Assembly (NCBI GenBank): GCA_905182555.1
Contig: CAJJBX010000015.1
Location: 1 to 64,000 of the forward strand
Direction of reading: 5' to 3'
DNA length: 64,000 nucleotides
DNA from: an uncultured Ilumatobacter sp.
Lineage (GTDB): Bacteria > Actinomycetota > Acidimicrobiia > Acidimicrobiales > Ilumatobacteraceae
The notes under the pieces were generated by a model. That model did not search any database and had not been told where the DNA came from. It saw only the letters and a list, made by a program, of their open reading frames with translations. The translations under genes were made by a program, and so were the position numbers. This document shows, piece after piece, positions 31,169-40,368 of the stretch (the stretch's first letter is position 1; the number at the start of each line of letters is the position of its first letter).

Positions 31169-32150
31169 AGCAGAGGAAGGCAACCCAAAGTCGGCTGCTG
31201 CTTCGATCGAGGAGCTGACCGATGCCGACCTGCCCGCTTACGACGGCATCGAATCCGTCGTCGTCGACATCGACTACTCGTCGCTCAACTACAAGGACGG
31301 CATGGCGCTCACCGGCAAGGGACGAATCATTCGCTCGTTCCCGATGGTGCCGGGCATCGACTTTGCCGGCACTGTTGTGTCGTCAGAGTCCAACCGCTTC
31401 GTTGCGGGCGACCGCGTGATCCTCACCGGCTGGGCAGTCGGCGAGCGTTATTGGGGTGGCTACAGCCAGCGCCAGCGGGTGCAGGCTGACTGGCTCGTGA
31501 AGCGACCCGAGTCGATGTCGAGCGAGCAGGCAATGGGGATCGGCACCGCCGGACTCACAGCGATGCTGTGCGTGCTCGGCCTCGAAGCCGGCGGCGTGCG
31601 CCCCGACCACGGACCAATCGTCGTCACCGGTGCGGCGGGCGGCGTTGGCAGTGTGGCAATCGCATTGTTGTCGAAGCTTGGTTACGCCGTGACCGCGGTG
31701 ACCGGGCGGCCCGAAGAGCACGACTACTTGCGTTCGCTCGGCGCTTCAGCGTTCCTCTCCCGCGATGAGATGTCCGAAGCTCCGAAGCCGCTCGAGGCCG
31801 AAACCTGGGCCGGTGCGGTCGACGTCGTTGGCTCCAACATGCTTGCCAAGATCATTGCTCAGACGAAGTACCAGGGCACCGTGACGGCGTGTGGCCTCGC
31901 AGGCGGAATCGACCTGCCGAGTACGGTGATGCCGTTCATCCTGCGTGGTGTTCGGCTGCAGGGCATCGACTCGGTCATGGCGCCGCTGGCGGAGAGAGAA
32001 GCGGCATGGGCGCGTCTCGCCACCGACCTGTCGAGTGACCTGCTGGCAACGATGACCGAAGTTGTTCCGATGTCCTCGCTGCCCGAACAGGGAGCGGCCA
32101 TTATGGGCGGCAAGACACGCGGCCGCGTGGTGGTTGACCCCAACGCCTGA
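31137..32150 (+). CDS. acuI: AcuI-like acryloyl-CoA reductase (YhdH/YhfP MDR family)
   Basis: DYSSLNYKDGMALTGKGRIIRSFPMVPGIDFAGTV; GDRVILTGWAVGERYWGGYSQRQRVQADWLVKRP; VTGRPEEHDYLRSLGASAFLSRDEM; LRGVRLQGIDSVMAP. Confidence 0.85.
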   Translation: MNTFNALVVREAEEGNPKSAAASIEELTDADLPAYDGIESVVVDIDYSSLNYKDGMALTGKGRIIRSFPMVPGIDFAGTVVSSESNRFVAGDRVILTGWAVGERYWGGYSQRQRVQADWLVKRPESMSSEQAMGIGTAGLTAMLCVLGLEAGGVRPDHGPIVVTGAAGGVGSVAIALLSKLGYAVTAVTGRPEEHDYLRSLGASAFLSRDEMSEAPKPLEAETWAGAVDVVGSNMLAKIIAQTKYQGTVTACGLAGGIDLPSTVMPFILRGVRLQGIDSVMAPLAEREAAWARLATDLSSDLLATMTEVVPMSSLPEQGAAIMGGKTRGRVVVDPNA

Positions 32151-32186
32151 CCCCAACGCCTGACCTCAACGCCTGACCTCAACGCC
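32135..32186. repeat. 13-bp tandem repeat (TGACCYCAACGCC)x4 spanning the acuI stop codon
   Basis: tgaccccaacgcc x2, tgacctcaacgcc x2, then partial; first copy encodes VDPNA. Confidence 0.95.
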
Positions 32187-32232
32187 TGACCTCGAAGCAC
32201 GTGGCGACTGAACTGACACCTCGTACTTCTTG

Positions 32233-33111
32233 TCAGTTGGGCCCAAGTTCGGCGACGAACGTGCGGATGTCGTCGTTGTTCTGGGCGATGTCGCCGATGA
32301 CCTTCACCTTGGTGTGTTCGCCGCGCAATTTCGAGAGCGCATCTTGCTGATCGCCAACGTAGCCGAGCGCGAACGCGCCTTGTTGGTAGCCCATCATCTT
32401 CAAGAGGTCGTCGTCGAGCGTGCGTGCGACCTCTTGGGAACAGGCCAGGTATTGGTTCTCTTCCTGACGGACCCAGCCGACTGCGTACGTGATGTTGACG
32501 CCTTGGCGGACCTCGTTGCTGACGTTCGCGCCGGCGCCGTGGAGCACCTTGCCGTCGTAGAACAACACGCTGCCGCGTCGCATCGTTGCTTGTCCGCTGG
32601 CGACGTCGTGCGCCGTTGCATCGTCTGTGGCCGATGTGCCGGGATGGATGTGGGTCGCGCCGTTGTCGGCGGTGAAGTCGGTGAGCGCCCACATCGTGTT
32701 GCACTGCACGTGGTAGTCGGTGGGGAACTCGAAGAAGTCGAAAGCCATCTGGTCACGATGGGGCTTTTGTTTCGTTTCGCCGGGGCCGACGGAGATCAGT
32801 TGCGTGAGGTGCAATTGCTGTGCCGTGGCATGTCCAAGAAAGTGCCGCACAGTGTCGACAACGGTGGGGTGCATCACCAACTCGCGTGATGCGGGGCACC
32901 GCTCGATGAGCGAGCCGGTCCGGCGCGTGAACTGACCGTCATACTCGTCGCGCCCAGCGTCGGAGGCCTCGACAAATGGTTCGACCTCGGTGGCAAGGCG
33001 GTCCATCAACTCCGCATCGGCAAGGTCGTCGATGATTGCATACCCGTGGACCGAGATGAACCTGCTGACCTCACCGGGGTCGGCTTCACGGTCGAAATGC
33101 TGCAGAACCAT
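32233..33111 (-). CDS. phytanoyl-CoA dioxygenase (PhyH) family protein
   Basis: VHGYAIIDDLADAELMDRLATEVEPF; KPHRDQMAFDFF (HxD); GSVLFYDGKVLHGAGANVSNEVRQGVNITYAVGWVRQEENQYL. Confidence 0.88.
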   Translation of the reverse strand: MVLQHFDREADPGEVSRFISVHGYAIIDDLADAELMDRLATEVEPFVEASDAGRDEYDGQFTRRTGSLIERCPASRELVMHPTVVDTVRHFLGHATAQQLHLTQLISVGPGETKQKPHRDQMAFDFFEFPTDYHVQCNTMWALTDFTADNGATHIHPGTSATDDATAHDVASGQATMRRGSVLFYDGKVLHGAGANVSNEVRQGVNITYAVGWVRQEENQYLACSQEVARTLDDDLLKMMGYQQGAFALGYVGDQQDALSKLRGEHTKVKVIGDIAQNNDDIRTFVAELGPN

Positions 33112-33152
33112 CGCACGATGTTAGGCGCAGCCACTCGGCATATGGCTCACGT

Positions 33153-33593
33153 TCAACGCTGTGCAGGCAGGCTCGCGCTGGCGGCCCAGCCGGTGACGCC
33201 GACGATGTTGAACACCAGGATTCGGCTGAAGGGCTGATCCCGGTACTGCGGGTAGCGCTCGCCCAGCAGGGCGGCCAGGGCTTGCTCTCGGCCGGGGTCG
33301 TTGCCCTGCCAGCGCAACTCGGCTCGTACCCACCACAGCTGTGACCAATCGTCGCGGTCCCACTGCTCGCCAAGCAGTGTGGCCCGCGGGTCGTTCTCCA
33401 GATTCCGTTGCCGCTGGAGGTGTGCCGAGGCCTTCGGCTTGACCGTGTCGACGGGTACCCCCACGTAGCCGTACTCGTCGATCGCGTACGTAACAGGCAC
33501 AGCGTCGACGCCTCGCTCGGAGTGCAGAGTGCACAGGATTCCGTGGTCGTGCGCAGCGAGGCGAGCCAGCGCGTCGTCTGGGTCGAGCTTCAT
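33153..33593 (-). CDS. PPOX-class F420-dependent/FMN-binding protein
   Basis: MKLDPDDALARLAAHDHGILCTLHSERGVDAVPVTYAIDEYGYVGVPVDTVKPKASAHLQRQRNLENDPRATLLGEQWD. Confidence 0.85.
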   Translation of the reverse strand: MKLDPDDALARLAAHDHGILCTLHSERGVDAVPVTYAIDEYGYVGVPVDTVKPKASAHLQRQRNLENDPRATLLGEQWDRDDWSQLWWVRAELRWQGNDPGREQALAALLGERYPQYRDQPFSRILVFNIVGVTGWAASASLPAQR

Positions 33594-33663
33594 TTCGTTG
33601 GGTGAGTTTTCATGAGTTGGCAGCCAGATTGTCTGATGCGATTGTGCGGCATTGGTGTGGTGA

Positions 33664-34065
33664 TCAGGCCCCGATGACGTCGATGCCGATCTGACGTGCA
33701 GCCCGCGCCTGGCGCACGTCGAAGGTGAGCAATGTCGTGGCTGAGCCTGTCCGTCGTGCCGCTCCAAGGTGGATCGAATCGAGTGAACGACAGAGTGTTT
33801 GCTCAGCAATCATCGCCGCTGCCGACATGGTCGTGGCATCGAGGCTGACGAGTGCGAACGCGTCGAGATCAACTGCGAAGGCCTGCCGCTGCATATCAAG
33901 CTCCTCGCCGTCGAGAAGCCTGGCCAAGTTGCGCCGCACCTCGACCTCGGTCAAACGCGATGTGACCAGCACGGGGTCGCTTTTCATCAACTCCGCGGCG
34001 ACGGCTGAATCGTGTTCGTCGACATAGCGCTTGAGTAGCGCACTCGAATCGACGTAGAGCGTCAT
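33664..34065 (-). CDS. vapC: PIN-domain toxin, VapC-like
   Basis: MTLYVDSSALLKRYVDEHDSAVAAELM ... RSLDSIHLGAARRTGSATTLLTFDVRQARAARQIGIDVIGA. Confidence 0.9.
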   Translation of the reverse strand: MTLYVDSSALLKRYVDEHDSAVAAELMKSDPVLVTSRLTEVEVRRNLARLLDGEELDMQRQAFAVDLDAFALVSLDATTMSAAAMIAEQTLCRSLDSIHLGAARRTGSATTLLTFDVRQARAARQIGIDVIGA

Positions 34066-34316
34066 CCGCGGTCTTCGGCGAGCGTTTCGACCGACGACCG
34101 TGGTGACCGGATTGGGGTTGCGTCGCCGAGTTGCGTTCGGCGGGGAGCTTCGATCCACCCCTCATCGATGCCGCGGTCAACATCGGACGTAGCGGTATAC
34201 GCCACCAGCCGAGCAATCGGTCGAGACCGGTCGGTCACAATGACCTCTTCACCGTTCGAGGCACGGGCGAGATACTCCGACAAATTTGCCTTCAGCTCTC
34301 GTACTCCCACCGACAT
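34062..34316 (-). CDS. type II antitoxin, Phd/YefM (VapB-like)
   Basis: MSVGVRELKANLSEYLARASNGEEVIVTDRSRPIARLVAY; 4-nt overlap with the toxin gene. Confidence 0.9.
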   Translation of the reverse strand: MSVGVRELKANLSEYLARASNGEEVIVTDRSRPIARLVAYTATSDVDRGIDEGWIEAPRRTQLGDATPIRSPRSSVETLAEDRG

Positions 34317-34332
34317 GTGACCACATTAGCAT

Positions 34333-34350
34333 TTGATGTAGTCACATCAA
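34333..34350. promoter_or_regulatory. inverted repeat TTGATGT-AGTC-ACATCAA upstream of TA operon (putative autoregulatory operator)
   Basis: Perfect 7-bp arms, 4-bp spacer, 17 bp upstream of the antitoxin start. Confidence 0.55.
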
Positions 34351-34411
34351 GGCCTCGCCGCGATTGCGGTCGCGATTGGGGTCAGACCCCAACGGCGACG
34401 CAAACGTAGGA

Positions 34412-35782
34412 TTAGTCGGCGACTTCGAGGATGCGCACGGAGAGTTCGCGAGGCCCGCGAATCTGGCCAACGCTCCAGCGGGTGTCGCCAGCGAGCTCGA
34501 AGCGGGGGAAGCGCTTGATGAACTCTTCGATGGCAACCTTCAACTCGAGGCGGGCCAGGTTGGAGCCGAGGCATCGGTGGATGCCGAGACCAAACGCTGC
34601 GTGGCGATTCTCTTCGCGATCGACGATGAACGTGTCGGGATCTTCGAACTTCCTCGGGTCACGGTTGGCAGCAGGGAATGGCAGAAGCACCCAATCGTCC
34701 TTCTTCATGGGGCAGCCGTGGAAGTCGTTGTCCTTGGCGACCAACCTGGCCATTGTCACTGGTGCATATGCGCGGAGGAACTCCTCCAAGGCGAACGTCA
34801 TCACCTCGGGATCATCGAGCAGGCGCTGATGATCTTCGGGATGCTGCGCAAGGTGCCACAGCGACGAACCGATTGCCGACCATGTCGTGTCGATCCCGGC
34901 GACGAGCAACAAAACGACCATACCGCCGACGACGGGGTCCTCGAGCTTGTTGCCATCGAGTTCGACGTTCATCAAGTAGCTCGTGAGGTCATCACGAGGA
35001 TTCGCTCGATGGTCGTCGATCTGTTGTTGGATGTACACGCCGAGGTCGTCGCCGCCTTCGCGGGTTCCGGGCTCTTCGTTGATGCGTTCCAAGACGTCGT
35101 GGACGAAGGTGCGAAACAGTGCCTCGTCTTCTTCCGGGAAGCCAAGCATCCGGCCAATCACGTTCACAGGAATGTTCTGTGCGTACTGAATCGCGGCGTC
35201 GACGACGCTCTCGCCTGGGGTGATGTCGCCCATCTCGTCAAGGAGTTTCTGGCACAGGCGACGGATCTCTGGCTCCCACGGCTCGATCACCTTCGGCGCA
35301 AAGGCCGGCAGAAGGAGCCTGCGGGCCATGTTGTGGAACGGCGGATCACTGGTGATCGGCGGGGCGCCACCAATGGGAGCCGGAAGTGCGCGGTCGCCGG
35401 GGCGCCCAACGCCGACGACGACAGAGCGGCTCGTGAAGTTTTCGGTGTCGTAGGCAATTTCGGTGACGGTTTCGTCGGTGATGGGCACCCACATGCCGCC
35501 GTAGCGATCGGTGTGGGCAACTGGGCAGCCGCCTTCGCGCAACTCTTTCCACACCTGAGGTGCGTTCGGGTTGTATGCCGAATCGGCATGGTCGAAATCG
35601 GTGCGTGGGTCGGCAACGGGGCCGTAGTCGTCAGCGTCGTATGGCACTCGCTGCCAGAGGTCGGTTCCGTCCGGGCTACTGCCAATGATGAAGTCGACCG
35701 TCTCGCCGCTGCGCTCGATCGAAATGACCTTGTTGCCCGTGGCTTCGTCGATCCGGGTCGAATAGTTTGCAGTATCGGTCAT
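34412..35782 (-). CDS. cytochrome P450
   Basis: VVLLLVAGIDTTWSAIGSSLWHLAQHPE (I-helix); AFGLGIHRCLGSNLARLELKVAIEEF (heme loop); EEFLRAYAPVTMARLV. Confidence 0.95.
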   Translation of the reverse strand: MTDTANYSTRIDEATGNKVISIERSGETVDFIIGSSPDGTDLWQRVPYDADDYGPVADPRTDFDHADSAYNPNAPQVWKELREGGCPVAHTDRYGGMWVPITDETVTEIAYDTENFTSRSVVVGVGRPGDRALPAPIGGAPPITSDPPFHNMARRLLLPAFAPKVIEPWEPEIRRLCQKLLDEMGDITPGESVVDAAIQYAQNIPVNVIGRMLGFPEEDEALFRTFVHDVLERINEEPGTREGGDDLGVYIQQQIDDHRANPRDDLTSYLMNVELDGNKLEDPVVGGMVVLLLVAGIDTTWSAIGSSLWHLAQHPEDHQRLLDDPEVMTFALEEFLRAYAPVTMARLVAKDNDFHGCPMKKDDWVLLPFPAANRDPRKFEDPDTFIVDREENRHAAFGLGIHRCLGSNLARLELKVAIEEFIKRFPRFELAGDTRWSVGQIRGPRELSVRILEVAD

Positions 35783-35783
35783 G

Positions 35784-35984
35784 TCATCCGTTCTCCGTGA
35801 TGGTGATCGCGTACTCGGGGCAGTTCGACGCGGCCAGGCGGGCCTTGTCGTGCAAGTCGGCGGGCACGTCGCCCTCGACAATCAACATGGCCTGGCCATA
35901 GTCGTCGACATCAAACAATTCGGGAGCCAACGCGTAACAACGGTTGTGGCCCTGACACTTCTCTGCATCCAGGTGCACTCGCAT
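35784..35984 (-). CDS. [3Fe-4S]-type ferredoxin, P450 partner
   Basis: MRVHLDAEKCQGHNRCYALAPELFDVDDYGQAMLIVEGDVPADLHDKARLAASNCPEYAITITENG; directly upstream of the P450. Confidence 0.93.
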   Translation of the reverse strand: MRVHLDAEKCQGHNRCYALAPELFDVDDYGQAMLIVEGDVPADLHDKARLAASNCPEYAITITENG

Positions 35985-36139
35985 ATCGTCCAGAGTAGGT
36001 GCCGGAGTAGGTGTGTGACGAACGCCAGGGGAACTTTTTTGCACAACGTTCCATTCCGTTGCTGAAAACAACAAAACCCGGCCTACGCCACCGAAGTGGA
36101 GCAGGCCGGGTTCAGAGGCTGCAAATTAAACCGTTGTGA

Positions 36140-38296
36140 TCAGACGAGATCGAAACGGTCGGCGTCCATCACCTGTGCCCAGGCGGCGGCGAAGTCGTTG
36201 GCGAACTTTGCGCCAGCGTCATCGGCTGCATAGACATCGGCGATTGCCCGAAGGATCGAGTTCGAGCCGAACACGAGGTCGTTGCGGGTGCCAGTCCATA
36301 GCAGATCGCCACTCGTGCGATTCTTGCCTTCGAACACGTCTTCGGCGCCATCTGCAGCGGACCACTCGGTGCCCGGATCCATCAGGTTGACGAAGAAGTC
36401 GTTGCTGAGAACCCCGACCTGCCCGGTGAGTACGCCGTGGTTATCGGTGGTGACACCGAGCACACGGAGGCCGCCGACGAGTGCGGTCATTGCGGGAGCG
36501 CCGAGGCCGAGCAGATGTGCCCGGTTAACGAGCAGGTGCTCGGCAACATGGCTGGTGCCCTTGCCGAGTTGGTTCCGGAAGCCGTCGTTCTTCGGCTCAA
36601 GCCATGCGAAGGACTCTTCGTCGGTCTGGTCTTGGGTCGCATCGCCGCGACCGGTGCTGACGTTGACAGACACGTCGTGTCCGCCAGCCTTGGCAGCGGC
36701 CTCGACAGCAGCGGCGCCACCGAGCACGATGAGGTCAGCCATTGACACGTTGACCCCGACGCTTGACTGCACGCCTTCGAGCGCGCTGAGCACACGACCG
36801 AGCTGATCGGGGCGGTTGGCTTCCCAAGCGTTCTGCGGCGAAAGGCGGAGGCGGCCGCCGTTGGCACCGCCGCGCATGTCGCTCTTGCGGTAGGTGGAGG
36901 CCGAGGCCCACGCCGTTTCGACGAGCTCGGTGATACTGAGGCCTGCCCCCATGATCGCGGCCTTGACCGTTGCCACATCGGCGTCGCTCAGTTCGGTGCC
37001 AGCGGGGATCGGATCCTCCCAAAGCTGCTCGGGGGCGACTTCGGCGCCGAGCAGGCGAACATGTGGCCCCATGTCGCGATGGAGCAGCTTGTACCAGGCG
37101 CGAGCGAACGCATCGTCGAGCTGCTCGGGGTTGTCACGGAAGCGCTGTGAGATGGGACCGTAGATCGGGTCCATTTTCATGGCCATGTCGGCGGTGCTCA
37201 TCATTGGTGCGTGGAACACGTCAGGGCGCTGGGCGTCGGGCACGGTGCCAGCGAGTGCCGGCGCAGTCCACTGCTTGTGGCCAGCTGGGCTCTCGGTGAG
37301 CTCCCAGTCGTTGTCCATCAGCGTCTCGAGATAGTTGTTGTCCCACTTGGTTGGTGTGGAGTTCCAGGCGCCTTCGAAGCCGGACGTGGTGGTGTGGATG
37401 CCGACGCCGCTTTCGAAGTCGTTCTTCCAACCGAGCAGTTGCTGCTCCATCGGGGCGCCCTCGGGCTCGGTCTTGACGTCATCTTCCGGGCCGGCACCGT
37501 GCATCTTGCCGAAGGCATGGCCGCCTGCGACCAGCGCAACGGTCTCTTCGTCGTTCATGGCCATGCGGCCAAACGTTTCGCGGATGTCACGGCCGGACCC
37601 GATCGGGTCGGGGTTGCCGTTCGGGCCTTCGGGGTTGACGTAAATGAGGCCCATCTGCACGGCGCCGAGCGGCGCTTCGAGCTCGCGGTCACCGCTGTAC
37701 CGCTGGTCATCGAGCCACACGTTCTCGGGGCCCCAGTAGACGTCTTCTTCGGGTGCCCAGACGTCTTCACGACCGCCGGCGAACCCGAAGGTCTTGAATC
37801 CCATGGACTCCATTGCGACGTTGCCGGTGAGGAGCATCAGGTCGGCCCATGACATTTTGCGGCCGTACTTTTTCTTGATCGGCTCGAGGAGACGTCGAGC
37901 CTTGTCGAGGTTGCCGTTGTCGGGCCAGCTGTTGAGCGGAGCGAAACGCTGTTGACCAGCGCCGCCACCACCGCGACCGTCGTGGGTGCGGTAAGTGCCC
38001 GCTGAGTGCCAGGCCATGCGGACGAAGAATGGGCCGTAGTGCCCGTAGTCGGCAGGCCAGAACTCTTGAGAGTCGGTCATGAGCGCTGTGAGATCGGCTT
38101 TGACGGCGGCGAGGTCGAGGCTCTTGAACTCGGCGGCGTAGTCGAAGTCGTCACCCATTGGGTTCGAGTTCGCGGCGCCCTGATGCAGGATGTTCAGATT
38201 GAGCTGGTTGGGCCACCAGTGCTGATTGGCCGAGCTGCCGGTTGCGGTGTGCGGGCTCTGCAGCACCGGACACTTTGCCTCGTTTGTGTCGCTCAT
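36140..38296 (-). CDS. katG: catalase-peroxidase
   Basis: [69 protein letters not shown]; long conserved length. Confidence 0.98.
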   Translation of the reverse strand: MSDTNEAKCPVLQSPHTATGSSANQHWWPNQLNLNILHQGAANSNPMGDDFDYAAEFKSLDLAAVKADLTALMTDSQEFWPADYGHYGPFFVRMAWHSAGTYRTHDGRGGGGAGQQRFAPLNSWPDNGNLDKARRLLEPIKKKYGRKMSWADLMLLTGNVAMESMGFKTFGFAGGREDVWAPEEDVYWGPENVWLDDQRYSGDRELEAPLGAVQMGLIYVNPEGPNGNPDPIGSGRDIRETFGRMAMNDEETVALVAGGHAFGKMHGAGPEDDVKTEPEGAPMEQQLLGWKNDFESGVGIHTTTSGFEGAWNSTPTKWDNNYLETLMDNDWELTESPAGHKQWTAPALAGTVPDAQRPDVFHAPMMSTADMAMKMDPIYGPISQRFRDNPEQLDDAFARAWYKLLHRDMGPHVRLLGAEVAPEQLWEDPIPAGTELSDADVATVKAAIMGAGLSITELVETAWASASTYRKSDMRGGANGGRLRLSPQNAWEANRPDQLGRVLSALEGVQSSVGVNVSMADLIVLGGAAAVEAAAKAGGHDVSVNVSTGRGDATQDQTDEESFAWLEPKNDGFRNQLGKGTSHVAEHLLVNRAHLLGLGAPAMTALVGGLRVLGVTTDNHGVLTGQVGVLSNDFFVNLMDPGTEWSAADGAEDVFEGKNRTSGDLLWTGTRNDLVFGSNSILRAIADVYAADDAGAKFANDFAAAWAQVMDADRFDLV

Positions 38297-38360
38297 GGTT
38301 TGCTCCTTGTTGTTCTTTTGGGATGTGTACGGATGAAAGCAGGTTGTTGTTCTGAGATAT

Positions 38361-38837
38361 TCAGGTCGACTCGGTGAAAGCGCGCCAGGCTTGCGGCACG
38401 TCGGGCAGCGAGTACTTGTAGAAGACTTCGGCCTCATCGACTTCGAAGCCGTGATCGTCGTCGGCAGTCAGGCAGGGGACTTCGCCTGTTGCACAGTCGA
38501 CGTCGAACATGGTTCGGCAGCTGCGGCAGATCAGGTGGTGGTGATTGTCGCCGACTCGTGTTTCGTAGCGCGCGGGTGAACCGGCTGGCTGGATCCGACG
38601 GACGAGGTTCTTGTCGACAAGCATGCCGAGCGAGTCGTAGACCGACTGGCGAGAGATCGCGCCGAGTTGCGAACGCACTGCGTCGCCTAACTGGTCGGCT
38701 GTGGCATGGGGGTGCTCGGCAACGACACGCATGATCGCAAGCCGTTGAGCAGTGACCTGCACGCCGTGTTGGCGGAGAAGTTGGATCGCTGAATCAGGCA
38801 CAACTTCATTAGAACACAATACTTTGGACTCTGTCAA
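38361..38837 (-). CDS. furA: Fur family regulator (FurA/PerR-like) upstream of katG
   Basis: [78 protein letters not shown]. Confidence 0.9.
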   Translation of the reverse strand: MTESKVLCSNEVVPDSAIQLLRQHGVQVTAQRLAIMRVVAEHPHATADQLGDAVRSQLGAISRQSVYDSLGMLVDKNLVRRIQPAGSPARYETRVGDNHHHLICRSCRTMFDVDCATGEVPCLTADDDHGFEVDEAEVFYKYSLPDVPQAWRAFTEST

Positions 38838-38919
38838 CTATTGGTATCTGTTGGTACATGTCGGTATTTGTTGATTTGCGTTTCTCGGCCTCAGATTTGA
38901 CATATCTTCAGCGGAGCGT

Positions 38920-40281
38920 TCAGTTGAGGTTGTACCGGTCGGCGTCGGTGACGAAGTCGGCGTGCCCGTACATGTCGAGCAGCTCAGCAAGTCGGCGGTT
39001 GAGTCGTGCATCGACGCGGCTTGACACCACTGGTAGGCGGAGACCTACTCGGTAGAACGCGGTCTTGAGCGCCAGAGATCCAGCAGCAACGCCTGCGGCC
39101 AGCTTCTCGCGTCGACGAAAGGTGATGCCGATTGCAGCAGCCCGTTCGGTGTCGCCGTCGAGGAAGCTTTTGATCAACACGAACTTCGAGAATCCATTCT
39201 CGAGCCATGCATGCAATCGGCCCGTGACCGACGACGTGTCGAACAGGTCGGCTTCCATTGTGCCGCGCACGAGCGCGCCACACGTTTCGTCGTCGTACCC
39301 CTCACGCAGTGAGACGTGCCGAGCGATCAGCAGGTCGACGATCTCTTGGGGTGTTTCGCCGAGCAGGTTCTCGGGGAGGCCGAGCAGGAAGCAGCGGTAT
39401 CGCGACAGTTCGACGCTCGCGCGCTGCGCTGGCGTGAAGTCGGTCTGCCCCTTCTTGAGCAGCTGCGCCGACATCAAGAACACGCTGATCAGCCCGGCAG
39501 GCATTTGGTCGGCCTGCGGAATCGGGATGCCGTAGGTTGCAACGTCCCACTTGCCCGAATTGAGGATGTGGTAGCGGACCATCGAGTGCATGAGTCGAAC
39601 CTTGGCCGCGGCCTCGAATCCCTTCCCTGACCGGTCGAGGGCACCGGGCAGGGTGGTCGCGGTGAAGAAGCTCGCCGTCTCAAAGACTCGCTTGGCAGCC
39701 GCCTCGTCGGACAATGTTCCTGTCATCGTCATCGGGAGCGCTGCGTACTTGTTTAAGAAGGTTGCGAGAAACGCCCCGCGGATTGCGAGCGGGGTGGCCG
39801 TTGCCATCGGGATTCGTTCAGCTCTGGCCCCTTGGGCAACCAGCGTCATGTTGACCCAGGCCGGCGTGGTCTCCATCGCGGCGATCAGATCAACGAGTTC
39901 GGGCGGTGCATCTTCAACGTTGTCGATGCCGCGTTGGCAAGCAGTTTCCAGCATTTCGACCAGATTCCGGAACCCGAGCGTGGGGATCAGCGCGGCATAC
40001 GCATCAGCAATGCGGTCACCGGTCATCGTGGCATTGCGCATCGTCTCGAGCAGTTTCGGCTGGTCGAACACCCGGCGCACTGCGTCTCTGACTGCGGTGA
40101 ATCGCTCGTCGTCGAGCGTTGCCTCCTCGTCGAGGCGTTCAGGCACGAGGGTGAAGTCCACCTCGCCGTAGATTTCCGGGAGGGCCGCGCGCTGCTGAGT
40201 GACGCTGTCGGCATATGCCTGTGGATGCATTTTGGTATCTACTCCTTGGTTCGCGTTCATTGGTTCGCGTTCATTGTTCAC
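38920..40281 (-). CDS. oxygenase MpaB / DUF2236-like protein
   Basis: RGAFLATFLNKYAALPMTMTGTLSDEAAAKRVFETASFFTATTLPGALDRSGKGFEAAAKVRLMHSMVRYHIL. Confidence 0.65.
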   Translation of the reverse strand: MNNEREPMNANQGVDTKMHPQAYADSVTQQRAALPEIYGEVDFTLVPERLDEEATLDDERFTAVRDAVRRVFDQPKLLETMRNATMTGDRIADAYAALIPTLGFRNLVEMLETACQRGIDNVEDAPPELVDLIAAMETTPAWVNMTLVAQGARAERIPMATATPLAIRGAFLATFLNKYAALPMTMTGTLSDEAAAKRVFETASFFTATTLPGALDRSGKGFEAAAKVRLMHSMVRYHILNSGKWDVATYGIPIPQADQMPAGLISVFLMSAQLLKKGQTDFTPAQRASVELSRYRCFLLGLPENLLGETPQEIVDLLIARHVSLREGYDDETCGALVRGTMEADLFDTSSVTGRLHAWLENGFSKFVLIKSFLDGDTERAAAIGITFRRREKLAAGVAAGSLALKTAFYRVGLRLPVVSSRVDARLNRRLAELLDMYGHADFVTDADRYNLN

Positions 40282-40368
40282 TCAACCAGGTTTCACCGTA
40301 GGCCAGTAGGGCTTGCACTCAGTGCTCGCGCCGCCGCAGGAGGAGGAGGTGGTTATTCTCGCCGGCAT

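Noticed and set aside
34364-35800. 478-aa plus ORF
   Set aside because: Antisense of a convincing cytochrome P450 with heme and I-helix motifs.
39832-40368. N-terminal 179-aa extension of the aldehyde dehydrogenase ORF
   Set aside because: Antisense of the MpaB-like gene; ALDH starts naturally at the ATG at 40369.
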